A stretch of DNA of 64,000 bases from Campylobacter concisus. Its GTDB lineage: Bacteria; Campylobacterota; Campylobacteria; Campylobacterales; Campylobacteraceae. The position numbers were made by a program, and so were the translations under genes. The notes under the pieces were generated by a model, which worked only from the letters and a program-made list of their open reading frames with translations, made no database searches and was not told where the DNA came from. The DNA is taken from NCBI RefSeq assembly GCF_003048875.2, contig NZ_CP049264.1:1922001-1986000 (forward strand). The letters run 5' to 3'. This document shows, in pieces, positions 10,201 through 18,900 of the stretch (its first letter is position 1; each line of letters opens with the position of its first letter).

Positions 10201-13200
10201 ATCTTTTGGTATAGTAACTTCTACTGTTGTTTTACCAGCATCTTTATCACCAGCTTTGTTTTCATCATCAGAAATTTTGCCATCTTTGTTTGTATCTTCT
10301 GGGAATTTAATTTCTGGGTTGCTTGGTTTTCTGCTAAATTCGCTGTCAAGTGAAAGGCTAGCTTTTGATGAGTCACTAACATTGCCAGCTTCATCAGCAA
10401 ATCTATACTCTGGAGTCTCATATTTTCCATCTTTTAATTTGTTGATACCTACGTTAAATGTAGCTTCAAATCTACCATCTTTGATCATCTCATCAGTAAT
10501 CTCAACAAATTTAACCCAATTACCTTTGCCATCGATTGACTGGATCACGTCGCCAGCTTTTACGCTACCATCTGTTGGGATGTCGATAACCCAGTGAGCT
10601 TTACCATCTTTTATAGCAGCTACTTCAGCTACACTTAAAACACCGTCATTGTTTGTATCTTCTACAAATCTAACTTTTGGATTGCCTATTGTTGTATCAA
10701 CATCTACGCTTGCTTCTACAGATTTAGCGCTATGTCCTAGTTTATCAGTCGCTTCTACAACAAATTTATGCTCGCCATCGCCAAGTTTAGTTCTAGGAGT
10801 AAATTCCCAGCTGCCATCAAAGCCTGCTTTTGTAGTGCCTGCTATCTTACCATCAACAAATACTTTTATATCTGCACCAGCTTCAGCGCTACCTTTTAGT
10901 GTTGGAGTATTGTCGTTTGTAACTTTACCTTTAACATCGCCATTTTCTACGCCACCAGCTACATTATCAACGATCTCTTTGATCTCTGGTATGTTAGTTG
11001 CAGTATCAACTGTTAAGCTTACAACGTTTGAATTTTGAACTGGGTTTTTGACATAGTCTTGCATACTAGCTTCAACAGTATAGTCGCCATCATTTAGTGG
11101 TTTATCTACTGTGATAGACCAGTCGCCAAGGCTATCTTCTACATAAACTTCACCACTCCATACTACCTTGCCACTGCTATCTTTTACGCTAACAGTTACA
11201 GTTGAATAAGGCTCTGCAAAACCGTTTATAGTTGGAGTATTATCTTTTGTAGCACCTTCATAAGCACCATTTAGAGCGTCATCACCGTTGTCATCTGTTA
11301 CACTAGTGATTACTACTTTACCTGGATTAGTATCTACTTTTATAGTTTCAATATCTGAAGTATTTTTATTGCCTATCTTATCAGTTGCCTCTACATAGAA
11401 TGTATGATCGCCATCGCTAAGTTTAGTTCTTGGTGTAAATTCCCAGCTACCATCAAGACCAGCTTTTGTAGTACCTGCTATCTTACCATCAACAAATACT
11501 TTTATATCTGCACCAGCTTCAGCGCTACCTTTTAGTGTTGGAGTATTGTCATTTGTCCAGTTATTTTTAGAGCTTATATCACCTGTATCACCTTCAACAT
11601 CATCAATGATCTCTTTAATGACTGGTTTATCAGTTGCATTGTCTATTGTTAGGCTTACAACGTTTGAGTTTTGAACTGGGTTTTTGACATAATCTTGCAT
11701 ACTAGCTTCAACTGTATAGTCGCCATCTTTTAACGCTACTGGTACATCAATATGCCAATCGCCAAGACTATCTTCTATATATACTTCATCGCTCCATACT
11801 ACTTTACCGCTACTATCTTTTACGCTAACAGTTACAGTTGCGTACTGCTCACCTGTACCCCAAATAGTTGGAGTATTGTCTTTCATAGCACCTTCATAAG
11901 CACCGTTTAGAACGTCATCACCGTTGTCATCTGTTATTCTAGTGATTACTACCTCGCCTGGATTAGTATCTACTTTTATCCAAGAAATTCCTGAGTTCTC
12001 GCTTACATTGCCAGCTTCATCTGTTGCGATAGCATAGAATGAATGTTTGCCGTCGCTTAGTTTGTCGGTTGTATACTCCCACTCACCTTTTTCGTTAGCT
12101 TTTACACTACCTGCTTTTCTACCATCTACATAGACATCAACGGTTGCACCAGCCTCAGCACTACCTTTTAGTGTTGGGGTATTGTCATTTGTCCAGCCAA
12201 TTCTTTCGTTTTTCACGTTGCCTGTATCCCCTTCAACATTATCTATAATTTCATTAATTACTGGTTTAGAAGTATGAAGATCTATTGTTACAGTAGCTAC
12301 ATTTGATGCATTGCTTACATTACCAGCTTTATCTGTTGCAGTTGCTGTTATATTATATTCACCTTCAACAAGTGGGCTCTTTGGTGTAAATTCCCATGAT
12401 CCATCAGCTTTTACAGGGATGTTTTCAGCGATGATATCATTACCATTTTTAAGAGTGATAGTTGAGCCAGCCTCAGCTGTACCTTTAAATGTAGGCGTGC
12501 TATCGTTTGTAGTGCCACCTTTAACATCTTCGTTAAATTTACCGCCCTTAACATCATCTATTACTTCTGTGATGATCGGAGCATCTGGAGCTGTTTTATC
12601 AGTAAAGTCTGTATTGCCAGCTGTTCCTTCGCCGTTACCTTTGTTGCCAGCTTTATCAGTTACTTCAACATTTACTTTATCACCTGGTTTGATTGGGTCA
12701 GTAGTGATTTCAAAATCTCCCTTATCATCAGTTGTACCAGTGCCGATTGTTTTACCGTCCTTGTCTGTAACAACTACTGGAGCATTTGGCTCATCTGAAT
12801 GACCTTTTACGATACCTTTATCTGGGTTGCCATCAGCTGGGTTATTTGTATCAACTGGAGTTACCTCTTTAACTTCTACGCTTGGAGGTGTATTATCAAC
12901 AAATTCTGTATCCCCTGCAGTCTCTGTATCACTACCTTTATTGCCAGCTTTATCAGTTACTTCTACTTTTACCTTATCACCTGGTTTGATTGGAGTAGTA
13001 GTGATTTCGAAATTTCCTTTGTCATCAGTTGTGCCAGTACCTATTGTTTTACCATTTTCATCAGTAACAACAACTGGAGCATTTGGCTCATCTGATTTAC
13101 CTTTTACGATACCTTTATCTGGAGTACCATCTGATGGATTAGTCTCATCTACTGGAGTTACAGTATCGATATCTACTTTTGGAGCTGTATGATCATTTGG

Positions 13201-15633
13201 ATGCTCTATATTGCCAGCTATAGCCATATCTGTACCTGCGTTACCAGCTTTGTCTATTGCTTGAACAACTACTGGAGTACCTGGTTGAACAGCTTTATCT
13301 AGTTGAATTAAGAAGTCGCCTGAACTGTTAGCGTGACCTTTTCCTATAATGTTGTTGTTTTCATCTCTAAATAATATCTCAGCATTTGGAGTATCTGTAT
13401 GACCTGTTCCCATAGTTAGCTCTGCTGTATCATCAGCTTTGCTATTAGTATCAATTGGAGTGATTTTAACATTGTCAAGTTTTGGAGCGATTGAGTCTAG
13501 ATCGATTGTAGCTTCATTGCTTGGTGTGCTCTTGCCAAATTTATTCTCAGCAGTTGCTGTAAATTTATGCTCGCCTTGTTTAGTAAGCTCTGGTGTAAAT
13601 TCCCATGAACCATTAGCTTTAGCTGTTGTCTCACCTATTCTGTCGCCATTATCATAAATTTCTACTTTTGAGCCAGCTTTTGCAGTGCCTTTGATAGTTG
13701 GAGTTTTATCATTTGTTAAATGACCTTTTACATCAAGAACGTTACCAACTTTAGTATCTTCTCCATAGCCCTTAACATCGTCTATTATCTCATTGATTAC
13801 TGGAGCTTCTGGAAGATCTTTATGTGAAATCTCTGTATCCCCTGCAGTCTCTGTATCACTACCTTTATTGCCAGCTTTATCAGTTACTTCTACTTTTACC
13901 TTATCACCTGGTTTGATTGGAGTAGTAGTGATTTCGAAATTTCCTTTGTCATCAGTTGTGCCAGTACCTATTGTTTTACCATTTTCATCAGTAACAACAA
14001 CTGGAGCATTTGGCTCATCTGATTTACCTTTTACGATACCTTTATCTGGAGTACCATCTGATGGATTAGTCTCATCTACTGGAGTTACAGTATCGATATC
14101 TACTTTTGGAGCTGTATGATCATTTGGATGCTCTATATTGCCAGCTATAGCCATATCTGTACCTGCGTTACCAGCTTTGTCTATTGCTTGAACAACTACT
14201 GGAGTACCTGGTTGAACAGCTTTATCTAGTTGAATTAAGAAGTCGCCTGAACTGTTAGCGTGACCTTTTCCTATAATGTTGTTGTTTTCATCTCTAAATA
14301 ATATCTCAGCATTTGGAGTATCTGTATGACCTGTTCCCATAGTTAGCTCTGCTGTATCATCAGCTTTGCTATTAGTATCAATTGGAGTGATTTTAACATT
14401 GTCAAGTTTTGGAGCGATTGAGTCTAGATCGATTGTAGCTTCATTGCTTGGTGTGCTCTTGCCAAATTTATTCTCAGCAGTTGCTGTAAATTTATGCTCG
14501 CCTTGTTTAGTAAGCTCTGGTGTAAATTCCCATGAACCATTAGCTTTAGCTGTTGTCTCACCTATTCTGTCGCCATTATCATAAATTTCTACTTTTGAGC
14601 CAGCTTTTGCAGTGCCTTTGATAGTTGGAGTTTTATCATTTGTTAAATGACCTTTTACATCAAGAACGTTACCAACTTTAGTATCTTCTCCATAGCCCTT
14701 AACATCGTCTATTATCTCATTGATTACTGGAGCTTCTGGAGCTTTAGTATTCTCACTATCTTCACCTATCACCTTGCTATCCTTGCCTGGGTTGTTAGGG
14801 TTATTTGGATTGATGATCTCTGCTGTTACATTGTTATCTTTGCCTGGGTTTAGATCAACTGGGATATCAATCTTACCTTTATCGATATCATCTTGGTTGA
14901 TTGGTTTTTCAGTCTTTTTGCCATTGTCATCAGTAACAACTACTTTATCACCTGGTTTTACTGAACCATCTTTTGGTATAGTAACTTCTACTGTTGTTTT
15001 ACCAGCATCTTTATCACCAGCTTTGTTTTCATCATCAGAAATTTTGCCATCTTTGTTTGTATCTTCTGGGAATTTAATTTCTGGGTTGCTTGGTTTTCTA
15101 GTGGTTTCTGGATCGATAGTAGTACCAGTGCCTGCTGTATCGTCATCACTACCACCACGACCGCTATCTAAACCGCCACTTTTACCCTCAACTGGACCTG
15201 CAAAAGATGCAGCACCTAAAGGATTGATAGCACTTGTGCTAGCGCTTATGTTTGAGTAGTGTCCGCCATGCTCAAATCTTGTCTCGCCAAGACTCATGCC
15301 ATCACCACGACCGCCGCTATTGCCACCAGCTGCTGTCTCTTCTAGATCTTCTAAATTTGCACCATTTAACAATGCTTTTTGAAGTGCTGCTACTTGTGAA
15401 TCAGCAGCAGTTGCCTTTGGATCGAGACTTAGCGTATCTTCACCGATCATTGATAGCTCTTTTCCATTATTTGTCGCTATCACAACCTTAGAATCAGCTG
15501 AAGTTGTTTTTACCGTCTCACCTTCATAAAGGCTATCACCAACTTTTAGTACTCTTTGGTTACCACTTTTATCTACTGCGATAACCTCAGCAGAACCTGA
15601 TATAGACTTGATTGTGCCTAGTTTCTTTGCCAT
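4222..15633 (-). CDS. protein A: giant (3803 aa) repeat adhesin with LapA/BapA-type retention module and type I secretion C-terminus
   Basis: Residues 1-75 form the retention module (start MAKKLGTIKSISGSAEVIAV). ETAAGG follows at residues 99-104, matching the di-alanine site cut by LapG proteases. Next comes a Gly-rich linker, then roughly 30 Ig-like repeats of about 100 residues with motifs such as TNDNTPTLKGSAEAG and DGSWEFTP. EF-hand-like loops (DTNKDGKISDDE) are interspersed. GDGND-type RTX motifs lie at about 3555-3705. The last 90 residues resemble the T1SS_VCA0849 secretion domain and end IKDEIHVI. In known systems such proteins hang from the outer-membrane pore by the module and extend the repeats outward to promote attachment. 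The start has AAGGA 6 bases upstream. Internal near-identical DNA duplications suggest variable length. The protein is cysteine-free apart from one CC pair near 5460. Confidence 0.9.
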   Translation of the reverse strand: MAKKLGTIKSISGSAEVIAVDKSGNQRVLKVGDSLYEGETVKTTSADSKVVIATNNGKELSMIGEDTLSLDPKATAADSQVAALQKALLNGANLEDLEETAAGGNSGGRGDGMSLGETRFEHGGHYSNISASTSAINPLGAASFAGPVEGKSGGLDSGRGGSDDDTAGTGTTIDPETTRKPSNPEIKFPEDTNKDGKISDDENKAGDKDAGKTTVEVTIPKDGSVKPGDKVVVTDDNGKKTEKPINQDDIDKGKIDIPVDLNPGKDNNVTAEIINPNNPNNPGKDSKVIGEDSENTKAPEAPVINEIIDDVKGYGEDTKVGNVLDVKGHLTNDKTPTIKGTAKAGSKVEIYDNGDRIGETTAKANGSWEFTPELTKQGEHKFTATAENKFGKSTPSNEATIDLDSIAPKLDNVKITPIDTNSKADDTAELTMGTGHTDTPNAEILFRDENNNIIGKGHANSSGDFLIQLDKAVQPGTPVVVQAIDKAGNAGTDMAIAGNIEHPNDHTAPKVDIDTVTPVDETNPSDGTPDKGIVKGKSDEPNAPVVVTDENGKTIGTGTTDDKGNFEITTTPIKPGDKVKVEVTDKAGNKGSDTETAGDTEISHKDLPEAPVINEIIDDVKGYGEDTKVGNVLDVKGHLTNDKTPTIKGTAKAGSKVEIYDNGDRIGETTAKANGSWEFTPELTKQGEHKFTATAENKFGKSTPSNEATIDLDSIAPKLDNVKITPIDTNSKADDTAELTMGTGHTDTPNAEILFRDENNNIIGKGHANSSGDFLIQLDKAVQPGTPVVVQAIDKAGNAGTDMAIAGNIEHPNDHTAPKVDIDTVTPVDETNPSDGTPDKGIVKGKSDEPNAPVVVTDENGKTIGTGTTDDKGNFEITTTPIKPGDKVKVEVTDKAGNKGSDTETAGDTEFVDNTPPSVEVKEVTPVDTNNPADGNPDKGIVKGHSDEPNAPVVVTDKDGKTIGTGTTDDKGDFEITTDPIKPGDKVNVEVTDKAGNKGNGEGTAGNTDFTDKTAPDAPIITEVIDDVKGGKFNEDVKGGTTNDSTPTFKGTAEAGSTITLKNGNDIIAENIPVKADGSWEFTPKSPLVEGEYNITATATDKAGNVSNASNVATVTIDLHTSKPVINEIIDNVEGDTGNVKNERIGWTNDNTPTLKGSAEAGATVDVYVDGRKAGSVKANEKGEWEYTTDKLSDGKHSFYAIATDEAGNVSENSGISWIKVDTNPGEVVITRITDDNGDDVLNGAYEGAMKDNTPTIWGTGEQYATVTVSVKDSSGKVVWSDEVYIEDSLGDWHIDVPVALKDGDYTVEASMQDYVKNPVQNSNVVSLTIDNATDKPVIKEIIDDVEGDTGDISSKNNWTNDNTPTLKGSAEAGADIKVFVDGKIAGTTKAGLDGSWEFTPRTKLSDGDHTFYVEATDKIGNKNTSDIETIKVDTNPGKVVITSVTDDNGDDALNGAYEGATKDNTPTINGFAEPYSTVTVSVKDSSGKVVWSGEVYVEDSLGDWSITVDKPLNDGDYTVEASMQDYVKNPVQNSNVVSLTVDTATNIPEIKEIVDNVAGGVENGDVKGKVTNDNTPTLKGSAEAGADIKVFVDGKIAGTTKAGFDGSWEFTPRTKLGDGEHKFVVEATDKLGHSAKSVEASVDVDTTIGNPKVRFVEDTNNDGVLSVAEVAAIKDGKAHWVIDIPTDGSVKAGDVIQSIDGKGNWVKFVEITDEMIKDGRFEATFNVGINKLKDGKYETPEYRFADEAGNVSDSSKASLSLDSEFSRKPSNPEIKFPEDTNKDGKISDDENKAGDKDAGKTTVEVTIPKDGSVKPGDKVVVTDDNGKKTEKPINQDDIDKGKIDIPVDLNPGKDNNVTAEIINPNNPNNPGKDSKVIGEASSTVKVTIDEIIDDVKGYGEDTKVGNVLDVKGHLTNDNLPTFKGSAAPGATVEIYESFYTTTEKTLVGKVTADANGKWSFTPTEAMSDGEHYFEAVATDKVGNKSTSDRVSLDVDTFADAPVIDAVNDNVDSQTGNVLDAKTKVALTNDSTPTLEGYAEPDSVITIYEISELNGEKTAIGTVTADNHGGWKFELPELGDGEYKYTTRAQDKAGNISDFSEVVVVNADLIAPSEPTITFVEDVNPKDGKLNKAENSKDGDSTSTKAQISVPGDAEENDVIHYTINGEEKTHTITYNDRVTGYVEIKVPVVDGKASSVTAKIVDQAGNASKEVSGSIDSDFTAPNVKITGIIDNVEGGVYKGNVAGTNTNDNKPTIKGTADANQEVVLYDNNKEFGRATADKDGNWEFKPSDYKEPLADLVGRVHVIKAVVTDAAGNTSEATSALEVDTTIGAPKVSIKEDADNNGVLSVDEAKNLKDSKIHWEVEIPKDGTVSAGDVLQVLGKDGRWKTEKVLSNDDLGKSFEYEATLSGKHFESPSYRIVDLVGNQSTAIHANVQLDSEFSRKPSNPEIKFPEDTNKDGKISDDENKAGDKDAGKTTVEVTIPKDGSVKPGDKVVVTDDNGKKTEKPINQDDIDKGKIDIPVDLNPGKDNNVTAEIINPNNPNNPGKDSKVIGEDSENTKAPEAPVITEIIDDQRGGKFNEDVKGGLTNDSTPTFKGTAKPGTTITLKNGNDVIADDIPVKANGSWEFTPKTPLAQGDYSITATATNAAGKVSAPSDAATIKIDLHSDEPVITKIIDNVAGGVENGDVKGGLTNDNTPTLKGTAEPFATVEIKIDGRGSYRFENGEVISNWTAVADKDGNWEFTTPKLSDGHHNFEAQATDVAGNNSQPSALVSIDVDTHIDAPVITAVTDNWWGGVENGGNILGVNDGFTNDTTPTFKGTAEAGSTIVLKNGNDIINKDIIIKADANGNWEFTPKSPLAEGEYNVVAIATDKAGNVSNPSNVATVNVDISTTQPVITEIIDDVAGGVVGNVKNALTNDNLPTLKGTAEAFSTVKIMVDDKLVFKDGKEVTVTADKDGNWEYTFEANLNWGGEVHAALEDGVHTLKVQTTDRAGNRSAVSEWSSVDVDTTIGAPTVKITTDINSDKKIDIADASALKDGKLKWVIDIPENTVKAGDRVQILGSDAKTWTDIFKVTAQDIAKGFIERDEFSIDMPKSRGFQTPSYRLVDDAGNVSEGSMDAVKIVGFAPKAPTIIAVLDNEYGIDPKNPTDINAGDTTGNVLEGTIAITNDKTPTLVGKAEAGTTITLKNGDTVIADNISVDVNGNWHYEPKENSPWADGDYKITAIAKNVFGKESESSSPITVTVDTTAPEVTLTSIEDNVKTNDVVDFTGNVKDKFTNDNTPLLKGTAEAGSVIIIKYGEHHENEVTTKADKNGHWEYKITNPLSDGEHIISYQAVDKAGNTSLEYVANVTVDTKIVDLRIDYLGDKNHDGKYSWSDNISNENNVIYCCARFSKEAVDQGLIKVGDKLYYEVHSNVGAWNKGVVKEPITITELDLKRGYVDLTSVANITYPSKELIPFGKTANGFNLSAKAYLVDEAGNMGKQASEDLVFDFSDKPADPVKNTKINAEAIYGDNDTGLWLEGHGPVLKASTELQPQLNGNDNYEIDVKTITHKAEFTLGSGDDVVNIHKSGNGWGWINMDSKIDLGDGNNRLIVAADLDHSTVISGKGDDYIEIKDDVANGAKIITGAGNDTVIVGDTVANTIFTKVGISTGDGNDSVTIKGDAIDKAKIDLGNGDDTLTIKAAHVISGVDDKGALDGGKGYDKLIISSPEDTIDLKHVSYHAKNFEELDISGAKNTTLEVSIKDVLDVTDDKHTLKITGDKGDTVDLKGNGWHQGASEDGYTTYTNNTVTIQIKDEIHVI
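7971..8326 (-). repeat. copy 1 of a 0.35-kb near-identical module inside gene A
   Basis: This stretch encodes a module beginning RKPSNPEIKFPEDTNKDGKI. It recurs at 9996-10351 (offset exactly 2025 bp, in frame) and at 14763-15099. Confidence 0.9.
9996..10351 (-). repeat. copy 2 of the 0.35-kb module inside gene A
   Basis: Essentially the same DNA as 7971-8326, including the shared edge that encodes the end of the preceding Ig-like repeat (LDSEFSRKPSNP). Confidence 0.9.
12905..13812 (-). repeat. distal copy of a 0.9-kb tandem duplication in gene A
   Basis: This roughly 908-bp segment repeats at an offset of exactly 927 bp (309 codons) as 13832-14739. The encoded Ig-like domains are the same in both copies, from EAPVINEIIDDVKGYGEDTK through KAGNKGSDTETAGDTE. 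Confidence 0.92.
13832..14739 (-). repeat. proximal copy of the 0.9-kb tandem duplication in gene A
   Basis: Partner of 12905-13812. The two are separated by 19 bp of unlike sequence, encoding the junction around ISHKDLP. Confidence 0.92.
14763..15099 (-). repeat. copy 3 of the 0.35-kb module inside gene A
   Basis: The third copy of the RKPSNPEIKFPEDTNKDG module, here placed right after the N-terminal linker of the protein. Confidence 0.88.
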
Positions 15634-15668
15634 GTTAATTCCTTTTGGGCTAAATTAATTTTGGCATT

Positions 15669-15714
15669 ATTTTATAACTATTAGGAGAAATTGTAAATTG
15701 TACCTAGGTACAAT
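15669..15714 (-). promoter_or_regulatory. promoter and palindromic operator of gene A
   Basis: A perfect 18-bp palindrome ATTGTACCTAGGTACAAT lies at 15697-15714. Exactly 20 bp further toward the gene is TATAAAAT (15669-15676), a sigma-70-type -10 element. This places the palindrome centre near -43 and gives a leader of about 30 bases. The same geometry precedes genes D, E, F and G. Nothing else is recognisable in the 312-bp gap between genes A and B apart from B's terminator. Confidence 0.8.
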
Positions 15715-15917
15715 ATAGTTACATTATTTTAATATGTGTTACATTTAGAAAATTTTTTATAATTAATAGATGATATTTCTATGACGCTTATATAAATTTT
15801 AATTTTCTAGTAAGAATTGATTAATGATATTTTAAGTTACAAATGTTTTATTTGATCGTAGTAAATTTTAAAAGAATAATAGAATTTATAGAAAATATTT
15901 GTAAATTTATATAGAAG

Positions 15918-15946
15918 AAATTTAGACCCAAAAAGGGTCTAAATTT
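15918..15946. terminator. terminator of gene B
   Basis: A 12-bp stem AAATTTAGACCC / GGGTCTAAATTT with an AAAAA loop. It overlaps the last base of the gene B stop codon. Similar hairpins end genes C and D. Confidence 0.85.
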
Positions 15947-18900
15947 TAAAGATCGACGTGGATGTTTTCTTTCACATCGATATAAGCTGTAGTTGTGCCG
16001 TAATTCGCTTCATATCTTTCAAAGCCCTCTACTGCATTAGCAGCAGATTTACTAAAGCCTTCAAGTTTTACTCCGCCACTTGCCTCGGTTATTTGAAGCA
16101 AATTATTACTATGTTCGTGTCCGACATCAAGCATATCAGCTATATCAAGAGCTTTTAGAGTGACCTTTTCATTGCTAGTAACCTTTAACTCTTCAAAGCT
16201 CTTAACCTTTGTAAAGTCTATCTGACCATCAACCAAAAGCGTATCGTGATCATAGCGACTTCTATTGTCTGAGTATCCACCAAGAATGCTAGTGCCACCC
16301 TCAAGCTTCATATCTTTAGATATAAAGACACTATCACTGCCATCCGATAGATCTATTTTAATATTAGTTAAGCTTCCAGATCTTAGCTCCAAATAATCTT
16401 TTGCATTTTCATGTCCACTCAAAATCCAGTTCGCATGGTGTTCAGCTGGCAAACCACTAGCTGATGCGTGAGTATCTTCAACTACCACATGCATTTCATT
16501 TATATAAGCCATGATATCTACATCTTTTAGGGTAGATGACTTTAAATTTATATCTGTATGATAAGTTTCTCCAAATGAAGGGACTCTACTGCCTCCATTT
16601 AGTTCTACATTATCAAGGTTTGAGCTATCTATATTTATAGTACCTTTTGATGATCCTGCATAGATCGCACTTTTTTCTGCTGATGTTGTTGAGTTAATGT
16701 CAGTGTATTTGATATTTATAACGTCTTCATCGCCTTTAATTAATTCATTACTAACCCATTGTATGGCACCATTAAACTTATTAGCATTAGTGCTTATGTG
16801 AATATCTGTCATTTTTACATGATCAGCTTTTGTACCTGTTATATTTAAGATATCGCTGTTAATGCCAAGATAGATGGTCTCTTTGTTAAAAACTCCACCA
16901 TTTATATTTATGACGTCATTGCCAAAGCCTGCATTGATCTCAACTTTTTCGTGTGTTCCGCCATTTATATTTATAGTATCGTTCTCGTTACGGGTGTCGA
17001 TAGTGACATTATTTAAATTTGAGTTATTGATTTCAACCTTATCTTTTCCAGTATTAGTTCTAATATCAAGCCAATTTAAATTTGAACTATTGATATTGAC
17101 CTCAGTGTCTCCAGAGTTACTATATACTTCACTAAAATGGATCTTACTAGGTTCTTCTCCTTCTTTATGACTTACGGTTGCATTGTTGAAATTTAAGACA
17201 TTATCTCCATTTTGAAGATACTCTACATCAAAGCGTTTGTCGTTGTGAAATTCGCTATTTACAGTTGTTATATGGTCATTATCTATGATGCCACCCTCAT
17301 ACGTATATTTAGCGTTATCTATACTAAATTCTAAGATCACACTCTCGCTGTAGTAGTGATTGTTTTCAACGCCCTTATCTGCATCTTTAAATAACTTTTC
17401 TTTATCCCAGCTCTCATAAAATTTTTCACTATTTTCAGACAAAAGCTTGCCTTCATTTAGCTCTTTATCGTCTATTACATTTGCACGAACAACTACTTTG
17501 TTGATATCGCCCGCTCTTAGACCTTTTATGACGCCACTACTATCTAGGTCTATCCAGTTTTCATTATCAAGTGAGTACTGAATTTTATCGTAGTCTTTGC
17601 CGTAAGTCGCCTCTCCACTAAATTTAAGCTTCACATCGATTTTTTGATCCGCGTCAGCCTCTGCCACTTCACCCCTTAGCTCAAATATTAAATTGTTATG
17701 TTCCCACATATTCGATTTTTCATGGTTTTCGATCTGAAAGCCTCGTTTGCCATATATGCCTATGTCTTTTACATATTTTGAGTCGTATTCATTTATATAT
17801 TCTGGCTCTGGATCAGGCGTAGGCTGTGGTTCAGGTTTTGGCTCTGGTTGCGGAGCTGGTTCTGGTTTTGGCTCTGGTTTAGGCTCAGGTTGTGGAGCTG
17901 GATTTACAGGCTCGACTGGCTCAATAGGAGTAGGCTCTGGCTTAGCACCAAGATCGACATTGATACCATCTTTTACATCTATATAGCCTTTCTCCGTATA
18001 AGATCTACCGTTATTTTGAAAACCAAAGTCGGCCTCATATCTTGTAAAGCCTTCTTTTAAACCTCTTCCATACTCTGAAAGCTTAAAGCCTGCTAGCTCT
18101 ACTCCGCCAGCTGCCTCTGTAACTGTCAAGATATGTTTGCTATCATTATTTTTAATGTCAAGCATATCATATAGATCTTCTAGTTTTAGGCTGACCTTCT
18201 CTTTGCCAGTCACTTGTAGCTCTTCAAAGCTCTTAAATTTATTAAAATCAACATTACCATCTATCACAAGCGTATCGGTTTTGTAGTCAGTACCACCATT
18301 TATCGCAGTGTAGCCATTAAGCTTCATATCCTTTGTGACGATGACTTTATCTTCGCCGTTGCCAAGATTAACCGTCATATCGTTTAATGTGCCTGATCTT
18401 AGCTCTAAAGTATCATCTGTATCTGCAAAATTCCACTTTGTGGCATTTTCTGGGTAGTTGCCATTTATCTTTGTATCTTCAACTACTACGTGAGTTTTGT
18501 AGATAGTGTTGAGATTTACATCATCTAGGGTAGATGATTTCAAATTTAGATCGAAATTTAGTGGGTTTCTATTTACATCGGTACCTGTGTTTGTCTCTGT
18601 ACCTATGTTGATACCTTTTAAATTTGAGTTTTCAACATTTATGGTGTTGTTTTTCGCCTCTGCCTCGATGTGGTTGGCTGAATTTTTATATGTTGAGTCG
18701 ATATCAGCGTATTTGATATTTATCTCATCTTTCTCGCCTGAGCCAGTTCTTAGGTACATATCTGTCATTTTCACATGATCATCTTTTGTGCCATTTAAAT
18801 TTAATACATCGTTTCCGCTATCAAGCGTGAAGCCACTTTGATAAGGATCGGTGCCTATGTAAGTTCCGCCGTTTAAATTTACAGTGTCGTTGTCTGCACC

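Noticed and set aside
7971-15099. Regular repeats resembling a CRISPR or satellite array
   Set aside because: Repeat units are in frame, hundreds of bases long, and encode Ig-like domains; there are no short direct repeats with unique spacers.
4529-15491. Many plus-strand ORFs of 60-180 codons opposite gene A
   Set aside because: They are antisense shadows of the repeats; their translations are Ser/Val/Thr-rich copies of each other without ribosome sites, and the minus-strand frame is continuous for 3803 codons.
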